Part shown: one piece after another, positions 1 to 11,500 of the stretch | Layout: every line of letters starts with the position of its first letter | How positions within the stretch are numbered: the stretch's first letter is position 1 | Assembly: GCA_002633025.1 (NCBI GenBank) | Contig: NMRB01000009.1 | Location: forward strand, 434,916-498,915 | Source: Notospermus geniculatus | Lineage: Eukaryota > Nemertea > Pilidiophora > Heteronemertea > Lineidae | DNA: 64,000 nucleotides | Direction of reading: 5' to 3' | Position numbers and translations under genes: made by a program | Notes under the pieces: model-generated | What the model saw: the letters and a program-made list of their open reading frames with translations, nothing else | What the model was told of the DNA's origin: nothing | The model's database searches: none

Positions 1-810
1 ACACGGCGGGGGGCAGCCATTGCTGTTGTTGTAGACTAGTCGTGCTACGTCATAATGCAACTGTCCCATATAAAATGCTTTCCGACGAGTGACCAGTCTG
101 CCGTGGTTGTCAAGGACGCTGACAGTGAACCAATCAGAAAATGTTTCATGTATTTCGTTAGTTACGCAAACGCCCTCTAGTGGTAAATCGGCGGGGATCG
201 GGCCATTGTAAGCAGTGTCTATGAACGATAGGTATGAGTGAGAAGACACTGCGAAAGGAGTGTACCAGCCAGCTGGAAAGCGATGAGGCAGCTGGTGCTA
301 GCGGCATAAGCGGCCAGTCCGAAAGTAGGCCGCGCATGCTCGGCAGGAACTAGTTTGCCCCGGGATTGTGCCTGTGATGTGGGGACGAGGTTGGTGACTG
401 TTTATCTTCCGCATCTATTTTTAGAATGTCCACGTGGAACGTGCCGGGAGGCGGGAAACGGTTAACAATCAGGCGGGAACTGCTTGGCAATACGTCGATG
501 ATGATCATCAACATGAGATTGTACACACAGATGATGTAAAGACGGGACCAATATACTTCTATTGAATGTCTCACTTCCCTCATTGCTGGTAGCCAATATA
601 TTTAGCCCCCGATTTAGCCTTACAGTAGATAAGGCATGGGGATGACTCAACGGCACCTATCTTTCCCGGGCTATCTTTATAATAAATAAATAAATAAGAT
701 GAATAAAAGAAGAAAAGGCAGAAGGCCTTGTACAACATAATTTATTGCCGCTAGTACCAAAATACAATGGACTATAGCAAGGTCCACTTCATTTACACAT
801 GTATCTTGTT
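1..810. other. Non-coding flank, no gene recognised
   Basis: No open frame resembles a known protein. There is a short (AAAT)n run near 680-700. This could be a distal UTR or intergenic DNA. Confidence 0.5.
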
Positions 811-1303
811 ATGCCCGGTTCAGACGACTTTCTTTTAAAACTTTCTTTAAAAGAATCTTTTAAAAGAAAAATAGGACATGTTCTATAAACAAACAATTTT
901 CTTTTATAAAAGTTCCCAGTACAGATGGTAAAAGAGTCTTAAAAGAAAGTTTTAAACGAAAGATTTATCTTCTGTAAATGATTCTTTTAAAGGACAGTTT
1001 AAAAGAAAGATTTATCTTCTGTAAATGATTCTTTTAAAGGAGTTTAAAAGAAAGATTTATCTTCTGTAAATGATTCTTTTAAAGGACAGTTTGAAAGAAA
1101 GATTTATCTTCTGTAAATGATTCTTTAAAAGAAAGTTTTATCTTCTGTAAATGATTCTTTTAAAGGACAGTTTAAAAGAAAGATTTATCTTCTGTAAATG
1201 ATTCTTTTAAAGGACAGTTTAAAAGAAAGATTTATCTTCTGTAAATGATTCTTTTAAAGGACAGTTTAAAAGAAAGTTCTATCTTCTGTACCTGGCATTG
1301 CCG
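811..1303. mobile_element. MITE-like element carrying a 47-bp minisatellite
   Basis: The ends are an imperfect inverted repeat: left ATGCCCGGTTCAGACGACTT, right the complement of ATGCCAGGTACAGAAGATAG, both followed by TTTCTTTTAAA. From 955 to 1292 the interior is about seven copies of a unit around TTTATCTTCTGTAAATGATT separated by TTTTAAAGGACAGTTT. Confidence 0.6.
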
Positions 1304-2559
1304 ATGATAAAACTTACTTTATTCTAGCTTCTTGTGCTCTAACTGGTCATTGAGCAACATATAATTTGCTCAAGCCAGGCATGAGTTGCATGAGCCTCAA
1401 AAAGAGCAACACACAACTCGTCGGGTTCTGTCTATAATGTCCGGTAGATCATATATCACTAACATACCAAAATCCATACTACAATGATACCAGGTACCAG
1501 TAGGCCTAGGTAGAAAAAACATATTACAGTTTCGTGGATAAACATGTAAACCTGAAAAAGTTTTGTATAATAGTTGACTCCTAAAATTTGACTCCCTCTT
1601 CTGCTGCTCTATTTTTTTGTGATATCTAATATAGGGCGAGTTCCAAGCCATGATACAATCATTCACTTGTGTTTATTTAAAGAATAGCAAGGAAAAAGTG
1701 TTGTGTTCCTGTCCTATAAATAATCACTTGTACACTTTTGTTCCTCAGGCTGCTATATATACTGTCAGCAATGCTAATATAAGTGCAGTACATCAGCAAC
1801 TACCTTTTCACAGAATTATGGTGACATGTCCGTTTATCACAAAGATCAGCAGCAGTCACTACAGGTTACTTTCTGATTACTTCAACAGATCCATGAATTA
1901 AATTTTTAACTTGAACAATTTCATATATCACTTACTGCACAACATACCATATACCATACCACAGTTTGATATAAAAACACTGACTTCCAAATCTGGATAT
2001 TTATCAAAGTCATATAATTTAGTACAGAGGGCAAGAATAATATCACTATTAAATATTCCAGGTCCTCAAACATTCATTAACAATGTGATTTCTACAAATC
2101 ACAGATTTTTGCTTCCGCCAAGTTTATTTACATTTCAACAGACAACACTATTTTTGTGCTCTAGAAACATGCAAAAATCATTACCAAGAATACGGTACTT
2201 CTTATCTGGAGAACACCAGTGTAACATTAACAACCCTGATCAAATTCAGCAAGCTAGAATATCTTACATCACAAATTTTGATGGCAAGAATGGAAATTCC
2301 AACAGCAATCTATCTATATACAATCTCCAAAAATTTGTCCAACCCAGCATACCGTATTGAGTTTCTAGAATGTGAAGGTAACACACTTACTTACAATTAT
2401 TTCCACAAATGAATTTGCCAATGCCCAAAACAAACATCTATATCTCACAATGAAATTCAAGACATCATTAAAGCTATTTAAACATGTAAGTATAAATTAA
2501 CTCATACACAAATAAATGCCATATGTCCAGCTGTGGATTCAAACCCCACAGTCCAAAAC
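1304..2559. other. A/T-rich non-coding stretch downstream of the LGR gene
   Basis: The open frames at 1650-1901 and 1911-2360 have biased composition and no recognisable motif. The stretch could include the distal 3' UTR of the LGR gene, but I cannot point to the polyadenylation site. Confidence 0.4.
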
Positions 2560-3395
2560 AGTGCAGCACTCATTAGTCTTACAGCACTACATATCCACTT
2601 GCTACACAGCTGTTTCCTCAGGGGTATCCACTCCCCACTCCTCAGAGTTACANCGCTAAATACGGCCCTGATATCACTAACACAGCAGTTTCCTCAGTCA
2701 GAGCTGAATCCATATCTCATTACACATCAGTTTTGTCATATCTAAATCTGTTTTTATAACGACATAGTTTTCAGTTTCAGTTTTTCGACAGAGTTTCATT
2801 TACATCACTACACAGCAGCAGTTTCCCAAGAGCTAAATCCACTTATGTAGCCTCCCACCGGAGAGTCAGAGTTAAATCCACTGGCATACAACCACTGGCT
2901 GTTTCCTCAGAGTTAAATCCACTCACATACAACAACTACTAGCTGTTTCCTCAGAGTTAAACGCACTCACATACAACAACTACTAGCCGTTTCCTCAGAG
3001 TTAAATCCACTCGCATACAACCACTAGCTGTTTCCTCGAGTTATCCACTCGCATACAACCACTGGCTGTTTCCTCTGAGTTAAATCCACTCGCACACAAC
3101 CTCCACACAGCTGTTTCCTCATGATTGTTTCCTGAGAATTAAATCCACTATCACCACTACACAGCTGTTAATTTCCTCAGAGTTAAAATCCCACTTGCAC
3201 CACTCTTTCTCAGAGCTGAATCCATCACTACACAGCTGTTTCATCGGAGTTAAATCCACTCGCACATCACCACTACACAGCTATTTCCTCAGTTAAATGC
3301 ACTATCAGATATCACCACTACACAGCTGTTTCCTCAGTTAAGTCCACTCACATACCACCACTACACAGCTGTTTCCTCAGAGCTGAATCCACTTT
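2560..3395. repeat. Degenerate minisatellite in the LGR 3' flank, running into the stop codon
   Basis: About 15 imperfect units of roughly 35-45 bp, written on the plus strand as CAGCTGTTTCCTCAGAGTT followed by AAATCCACT and a variable spacer with CATACAACCACTA or CACTACA. The last unit (3366-3395) is the coding sequence for the final residues of the receptor, so the array looks like amplification of the terminal codons. Confidence 0.85.
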
Positions 3396-5507
3396 CTGAA
3401 CTCTTGCTGAATGGGAACTGCTTTTGACACAAAGCAGAATCTGCCAGCAATGGGGCATGGCTGTCGGCAATATGGGTGGAACTGAGCTCCCTCTCTTGTT
3501 CAGGAAGAAAAGTATCTGTCTCTTTCAAATTATGATAGTCGCCACCAGAATCTGAACTGAGGACTGCCAGATTGGACGAGTTTGTTGAACAACTCCCCCT
3601 ACTGGTTGAACTACTCGATGAGTCACGAATATTCTCATAATAATTATCACAAGCAGAATCCTGCTGGCTCAACTGTCCGCTAGAGGAAGGAACACAGGAA
3701 CTCTGAATACTTGATGGAATCATGTCGGGGCTACTCAGTTCTATGCACTGGGACTTGGACATTGTGAGAGGCGAACTGGAAGAGAATTTCTGATTGGTCA
3801 ACGCAGGACTTGAGTTTGAAGGAATGCTTTGAAGTCGTGTTTTAAGGCAAGTACAGTTGCCACCGGCCCGACATGTTGCCTTTCTCTCCACATAAAAATT
3901 TGTGTCTCCTGATTGCTGGCCAGATGAGAGAAGGCTCGTCTGTGGTACCAGTACATCATGGTCTACTATGGGACTAGTCTCCGGGGCAGGTTGGCGGGGG
4001 CACTGACTGGCTTCAGGAGAATGCACACGATCTTTGGAATGATGCAAACTGCCTGATGTCAATGCAACCATCGGCACATATTCAAATGAGGGACTATTCA
4101 TCATCATATAGCCATGATTTTCTTGTGAACGATCTGGATTTTGTACCGATGTTGAGTGAAGTGGCGGATCAAATACGACGTAATTACAAGCTTCCAACTG
4201 CTCCTCTGATTTTCGCTCTGCGCTCCTCACCATCCCCATCTGTAAGTAATTAGCATGATTATTGAGCTCTGTAGGACAACAACTCTGTTGTAACTGCTGG
4301 CATGAGTTAGAAACATCTCGTAAATGAGATATCATTTCTTCAGTTATATTGACGTATTCATGATTGTTATTATCGGACGAACTCTGGCTTGAACTTGGGA
4401 CTTGGCTAAAAATCTCGTTGGACGTTCTGCTAGTTGTGCGACTCAGGCATGATGTCCGGCATTTCATTCCACGCAAAGATGAGTTGGAGTGATGCACTTT
4501 CTTTCCTCCAGATCCAGTGGAGCCGTGAAATCGCCGTGACCAACATCCAGGACTACTCCGAGGTGAATGCCTTTTCTTATCTTCTCTCTGGAAGTGTGGA
4601 AATCCATTCGGATCACGGCATCGCCCTTGACCAATCATCTCAACTCTAAGGTCTCCATCGGAGTATGTATTGCTCGGTTCTGACTGGCTTTGCAGGAGTT
4701 GATTTTGTAGAATATTCAACAAGACTGAACTAGCACTTGCATTAGATTCCTCCACTGATGAATCCATTTTATAATTGGGGACTGGAGCAGCATATGAATT
4801 GCGGCGTTCTTTGTTGTTTTGTTTCTTCAGACGTTTTGTTTTCGTCTTTTTCTGTTTGGGACCTCGTAAAGTCAAGCGAAGCTTTCTTGGAAATGATCCT
4901 CCACTCTTGCTTGATCCACTTGACTCTTCTTTGCTCCGTGCACCGCTGAGGTCATTGTGGACGACGACACAAGCCTGAGCTGATGCACTGTCGTCGCTGT
5001 TTGAGTTAGCCGCCATCCCGCTCTGGCTGTTGGAATAGTTGAAACTGTGGCGTTGAATCTCCATCAAACTATTCATGCCCGATTGACGATTCAATGAGCC
5101 CCAGGAATTCCCACCACTTCGTTGATTTAACCGTGTGAAATGGCGTGCTACTGCCGACTCCTCAATCCTGTTACAAATGATAACACAATCCTTCTTGAAC
5201 TGCTTTGTGAAAATAGCATAAAGGAAAGGATTGGCACAACTGTTCAGAGGGAGGATGAAAATTGTAAATATCTTGGCATCGTTCAATGAAATCAGATTCA
5301 ATCCAAAGGCAGACGTAACGGAAAAGAATGATATCGGTGCCCAGCAGGCAAAGTCTGTGAAGACTAGAAGCGCCATCCTCTTGGCAACACGGGAATCATT
5401 GGAATTCCAAGCTTGGGATCCACGCACAGAGCAATACATCTTCATGTAGCATGAAACAATGATGATAAAGGCAATCATGTTGCAGACCATGATGAAGCAG
5501 ACGTAAC
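3361..5507 (-). CDS. LGR exon 20: TM5-TM7 and very long cytoplasmic tail
   Basis: A 2,147-bp terminal exon. TM5 begins [19 protein letters not shown]6 has [20 protein letters not shown], and TM7 has [17 protein letters not shown] (NPxxY). KKDCVIIC offers palmitoylation candidates. The tail of about 610 residues has a Lys/Arg cluster (about residues 1015-1034), poly-Ser stretches, Tyr-based motifs YVNI, YLQM, YMMM, YVPM, YENI and YHNL, and ends SEETAV. Vertebrate LGR4-6 tails are much shorter. Small antisense open frames across this exon are shadows. Confidence 0.93.
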
Positions 5508-8500
5508 CTGAAGAGATAAATTCACAGGAATGGTGTTAGGACTTGACGAAGCAGGCAGGACAGGTCCATTTTCAAAAGCAATTTCATCTAGTCAATCCTG
5601 ACATATGTGCCAAATAACAATTTGATCGTATCATTGGTTCGCTTTAAGTTCTATTTAAAATGAGCAGGAGTTTAACAGCTTGACGACGCTGGACATTGGA
5701 TGAAAGACACCGATAATGGATTATACCGGATAGAGGTAACCGGTGACACATAATGCCCCCATTCGTTACCTCCACTTACCCAATGAAACACTGTCGCCAA
5801 TCTCAAATGGCAAGCACACGGCAAATTTCCGGTAATCACTGACGCCAAAGAGTGGCATGCTGGCAATGAGCAGGGCAAAGCACCAACCACATGTCATGAT
5901 ATAACCTGGAACACAAATATCATCAGCTCATAGGTGACATGTGAGGGGTTTTCCTGGGTTTACAATTATGATACATTTGGAACTGCTGTACTAAAGGCCA
6001 AATTCCAAAGATAGCTGAATTCGAATGGGAGAGCAATTTAGAAAATACAATGTACACCACCACGATGGCATGCAGTTTTTCATTATTGACCCCCGAAGCA
6101 CCTTTTCAACTGGAGTCGCCCAAGTTTTCCTGGTCTGTCTCATTTCACAACCTCAGTGGAGTTGCCGCAAAGCTGAACTATTAAACTACAACAAGTTCTA
6201 GAATTGAGGTGTCCTATGGATGACCTCCAAATCTTATGGTTGAATCACAGGCCTCTGGGTCGTTGTCTGTAAAATCGAGGCGTTAATTAATGAGTTTGTC
6301 GCCAGAGTGATAATATCACCTCCAGTTATATATAAAAATCTATTTAAAATGAGCAGGAGTTTAACAGCTTGACGACGCTGGACATTGGATGAAAGACACC
6401 GATAATGGATTATACCGGATAGAGGTAACCAGTGACACATAATGCCCCCATTCGTTACCTCCACTTACCCAATGAAACACTGTCGCCAATCTCAAACGGC
6501 AAGCACACAGCAAATTTTCGGTAATCACTGACGCCAAAGAGTGGCATGCTGGCAATGAGCAGGGCAAAGCACCAACCACATGTCATGATATAACCTGGAA
6601 CACAAATATCATCAGCTCATAGGTGACACGTGAGGGGTTTTCTGGGTTTATAATTACGATACATTTGGAACTGCTGTACTAAAGGCCAAATTCCAAAGAT
6701 AGCTGAATTCGAATGGGAGAGCAATTTAGAAAATACAATGTAAACCACCACGATGGCATGCAGTTTTTCATTATTGACCCCCGAAGCACCTTTTCAACTG
6801 GAGTCGCCCAAGTTTTCCTGGTCTGTCCCATTTCACAACCTCAGTGGAGTTGCCGCAAAGCTAACTATTAAACTACAACAAGTTCTAGAATTGAGGTGTC
6901 CTATGGATGACCTCCAAATCTTTGGTTGAATGGTTGAAGAATACTCACCAGCATGACGTATGGATAACCTCTTATTGAGATGCATGGCATGAGTGATGGC
7001 GTAAAACCTTTCCAATGTAATCACAGTCAGCGTGAAAACCGAAAGTTCACTGGACAACACTCCAAGGAATCCTGCTACAAGACAACCAGGACTCATCTGC
7101 CACCGAATTGCATATTTCTTGAATTCACCTAGAATTAATCACAACAGAAATGGTCACAAGGCAGTTCAAACATTTGGAGAGTTTTTAGCGAGGCAGCTTC
7201 TTTCTGTAGGCCTATTATTAGTCAGGCAATGATCCTTGATTGATGAGCAACGGGTTTCATTTCATTATGAGAAAGTATGCTTTTGGTCAACGATATACAC
7301 TTACCTAGGGTACTAGCATCAACAACGGCAAGAAACCCAAGATAAATTCCCATACAGAAATCAGCAACAGCAAGATTACAGATGAGGAATCGTGGAACAT
7401 CCATCTTGGTTCGACTTGAGATGAGGACGAAAAGGACACAACCATTTCCAAGGAGAGCAAACAGGAATACAATCCAGACTCCACAACGCAGTGCCCACCA
7501 ACCCATCAGATCATCACAGGGCATGAATGGACCTAAAAAATTTAATTCATTCCTGGTCATGCATCAGAAAATTGTCCTTAAAAAGAGTGGATTCGTTTCA
7601 CAAAATTGGAGAAGATGTTCCTCCTCGACATTTTTCCACCTTAAGATACTAGTACATTTAAGACGATCTGAGAACTTACCTGGCATGGGCTTACACTTGA
7701 CAGCTGGCTTTGACACAATCAAATCTTGTGTAATACCATATTCTTTGTCGTACGTTCCAAGAAAGTTCTCGGTGTACTCCTGTCCCTCTCCCCCATCCTT
7801 TCCACCAAAATCGATATCTTTGTTCCCTGTGGCAATTTTTTCCCAAAGACGTTGTTCCATTTCATGATAGTTTGCCTGTGATAGGTTCGCTGAAACTGAA
7901 ACACGAAAGAATCAGGTTTCTGTATTAAAGTGTTTAAGCTGCAACAATACAATGAATGACCAATATAACCAAAAATGCCCACTGACCTGGAGGGTCCCAC
8001 CTGTCAGCATGGGTGTGATTGAGAAACATACTAGTGTCATAGTCAGGACGGTTCAGCCAAATCACCTGCTCCACAATGTCAAGGTTGTTGTCCTGGTCCT
8101 GCAGTATATCAAAAGAAACAACAAAAGTGATGGTGGCTTGGAATGGACATCGATAATTATCTTTATTACCTCAGGATCCTAAGGTATCATCTCTGGATCT
8201 TGACTTTAGTACAATATCGAAGAGAAGTTGGTCAGTCACTTGCCTCCTGCCGTGCGGTGAGATTAGTTAAGGGTTAACGGCCCCGCGGACTGAGCAACAT
8301 TGACCATCCTCGGTCCCGATGGACGTCGTCTGAATTAGTATCTCGAGTCTAAGAATAAAACCTACCTCTTCATCAACATCGGATATAAATTCACAGCAAT
8401 GGTAAGCATATGACAATGTGAGAAGCTGGATTTTTGGGAACGTCTCCGGTGGAGGGATCTCCTTCAACTCTTTATTATTGTACATCTTGAGGTTGGTGAC

Positions 8501-11500
8501 TTTGCTGAGGCCCTCTGTTGGCAGTCTGGAGAATTGATTGTCCCCAAGATTCCTGTACAAGTAGGATGCTGAGTGTTAGATTCTGACATCAAGCAGCTAG
8601 GCCAAGGCCAGTTGTTCAAAAACACATTACACAGGTTGTCTGTTTCCTGGGTCTATATTCATTTAAGCCCTTTTGCTTTAGGTTAAAACCTTATAAATCA
8701 TATAACTGATCATAAAATAAAGAGAACATTCTGCAAAAATAAGCTTGTTGATTTCAACTTACAGGTCCTCTAGAGACGAACAAGGAGCAAACGCTTTCTC
8801 ATCAATTTCACTTATCTGATTATTGGACAGATCTCTGAAATGAAGAAATATGTCAAATTCAGTAACGTATGGAATCAAAGAGTGGACAGGTACCGGTATG
8901 TCGACAAGGAGCCAGCAATACCTTTATTCATTGTGGGCTCCCTTGACCGGTGAAACCAGACCAGAGAAACTTGATTGACTGATTGAAGTCAAGGGCAAAG
9001 TAGGGTAATATAATACACATCAGTAAACAGGACCGGTAGTTGCATTACTGCTGTTTCTGAGCACCCACCCTCTATGTAGCAAAAGCGGAATGCCAATACT
9101 GCATCTGGGCAAATTTTTTAATGTACTGCAGAAGGAAACGAGAGTGCGTGGAGAAAACGTGCACTCTCATAACTTACAGGTATTGTAAACTGGATACGCC
9201 ATTAAATGCATCAGCTGGGATCCGAGTGATGTCATTATGAGTTAGAATTAGGTCTCGCATAAAATGAAGACCAGCAAACGGTTTCCCATCGAGGTTATTG
9301 ATATGGTTATTTCCAAGATTTCTGAAATAAAACAGACGAAACTACATGCAGTGAAAAACATGGTGGCATTAGCAGGATTCCTTGTCACATGATAATAATT
9401 TGGCTCCCACTGCTGCAGCACCCCCTGCTCACACATCACCACAGGCACCCCCACCCCAACCCAATTATTAAACACTAGCATGGTCCCGTGGCGAGCACAT
9501 ATTCACAAGATGCATGTGGCCAGAGGATGGCATTTTAGTGGGCGTCTGTGTGGCAACCACTTAAGGACCACCCCCATGTCATTCTCAACATTCCCTGTGA
9601 AAATGGTGCTATTTCGATCAGAAACCATGGAGGAGTTAGCGGTCGAACTTAAAGTGCCACCGTCAATTATAATATAGATTGTACCCATACTTACAGTAAC
9701 GTCAGTTGTGAGCAGGCAGAGAGATCAGGAATCCGGGAAATCTTGTTCGAATGCACATCACTGAAACAGAATATAAGACACGTTTCTAGAGTACAACCAA
9801 CATGTTGAGATATAGTGTACCAGATGTCACTACCGCCTCCGAATATTGTCTACAAAGCAAATGCCACACCTTGCAGCAGTTTTGTACTTTTTGTACGCTT
9901 GTATGTCAGGGAGGGCTCCACTGCTCTCAACTCTGGTACGTTTTGATACAAGGAACAGCTCTTACAGGACTTTGAGCATCGGGACTTGCTCACAAAGATC
10001 AGGTGGTATAGCTCTGATGCTTGCTCGATCCAGGTAGATGGTGTGCAGATTGGAACAGCCTGTCAAGTCAGGGAAAATCAAGAGATCGCGAGCCTCATGG
10101 ATTTTACTGGAAATGAAAAACACAATACAGTAACATTTTCAGGAACTCAGAGCAGTCCCAAGGATTTGGTGTTAGGCTTGCTTTGTTGCTGTGGTTATTT
10201 TTCTCCTTTCTCAAAACTCCAAAATCAAAGTTCAATACTGAATAAAGATGCTCATAAATATTCATGTTTGTATCAAAATCAGAACTTACATTTCCTCCAA
10301 ATTTGGCAGGTTCACAAACGCTCGTTGGCCGAAACTTGTAATTGGGTTTTCACTAAACAAGAGGTGGACAAGTTCCCTGTTGTTCGAAAAGGCATTGTCT
10401 TGGACATAGTTGATTCTGTTCTCAGCAAGATTACTGAAATTCACAACCAGAGGTATTTTCTTTAAATTAAAGACCCTGACACTATAATCATCAAAGATCT
10501 TCCTTTTAATCTTTTTCAGACGTTTCGAGCACAAAACCATCCTTCTTTTACAGCAGTAGAGAATGGGTTGGTCTTGACGCCACGCGGCCTCTCATGACAA
10601 AACTATCCAAAAATTGATTGACGATTCCGAATCTCATTCCTCTAATCAGAGTTGATTTTAAGATTCTAAAAATTGCTCCTCGAATATTTTTAAAGATTAG
10701 TGCGCTAAATGAACTGAGTGCCGAATTTTTTTGATAATCAAAACATGTTGACTGCTGCCTTAAAATTTGATTGACACGCTAAGTCATCCAATTAGGCTGC
10801 ATCAATATGTATGTGAACAAAATTGATGAGATATCCAAGAAATGACTTCATCTTGTAAGCACAAGGATTTGGTATTTAATGAGACATTATTAAAGTGAAT
10901 CCTATTTATAAGTGCAAAATGTAAATACCGGTAAGTTGCTTTATTTTCTTGCACAGCAGTGATATACAGAAAACTCGAGTTTAAACCACCGGTTCATTAT
11001 GTTCATAAGCACACCCACAATCGAAATGTGAGTGAATAAAACATAACAAGTGTTATGCTGAATGGCTGGAATCAGAGGCTCAAGGCCTAGGCTGGCCTGG
11101 ATTGAAACGCAACTGATTAACTGAAGCCTATGATCCATTTCACCCTGTATGAAGCCAAAAACAGAATTGGATCAGACAAGGGTCAGTTTCACCCTAAGCC
11201 TTATTACCAACTATTCATTCCAGTGTGGGGTTGTGATTGGAGTAGCGATTCCACCCATTCCCCATAATACTTGTTACGTTTTATTCACTCCCATTTCGAT
11301 TGTGGGTGCTTATGAACAACATAATGAACCGGTGGTTTAAACTCGAGCTTACTGTATGTGCATAAGGTATAGAGATAAAGGTGACGAAATTGACAGCTCA
11401 CTTCGAAAAATTTACATTCCCTGTGAATTCTCTCTACTTACAGTTGCTCAAGGTGTGGCATCCCATACAAAGCATAAGGAATCTTTGTCAACAGATTTTT

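Noticed and set aside
1911-2360. 149-codon plus-strand open frame downstream of the LGR gene
   Set aside because: Low-complexity composition, no domain recognised, and no adjacent exons with splice sites.
4056-4978. Plus-strand open frames opposite the LGR tail
   Set aside because: Shadows of the Ser-rich coding sequence on the other strand; no splice context and no motif.
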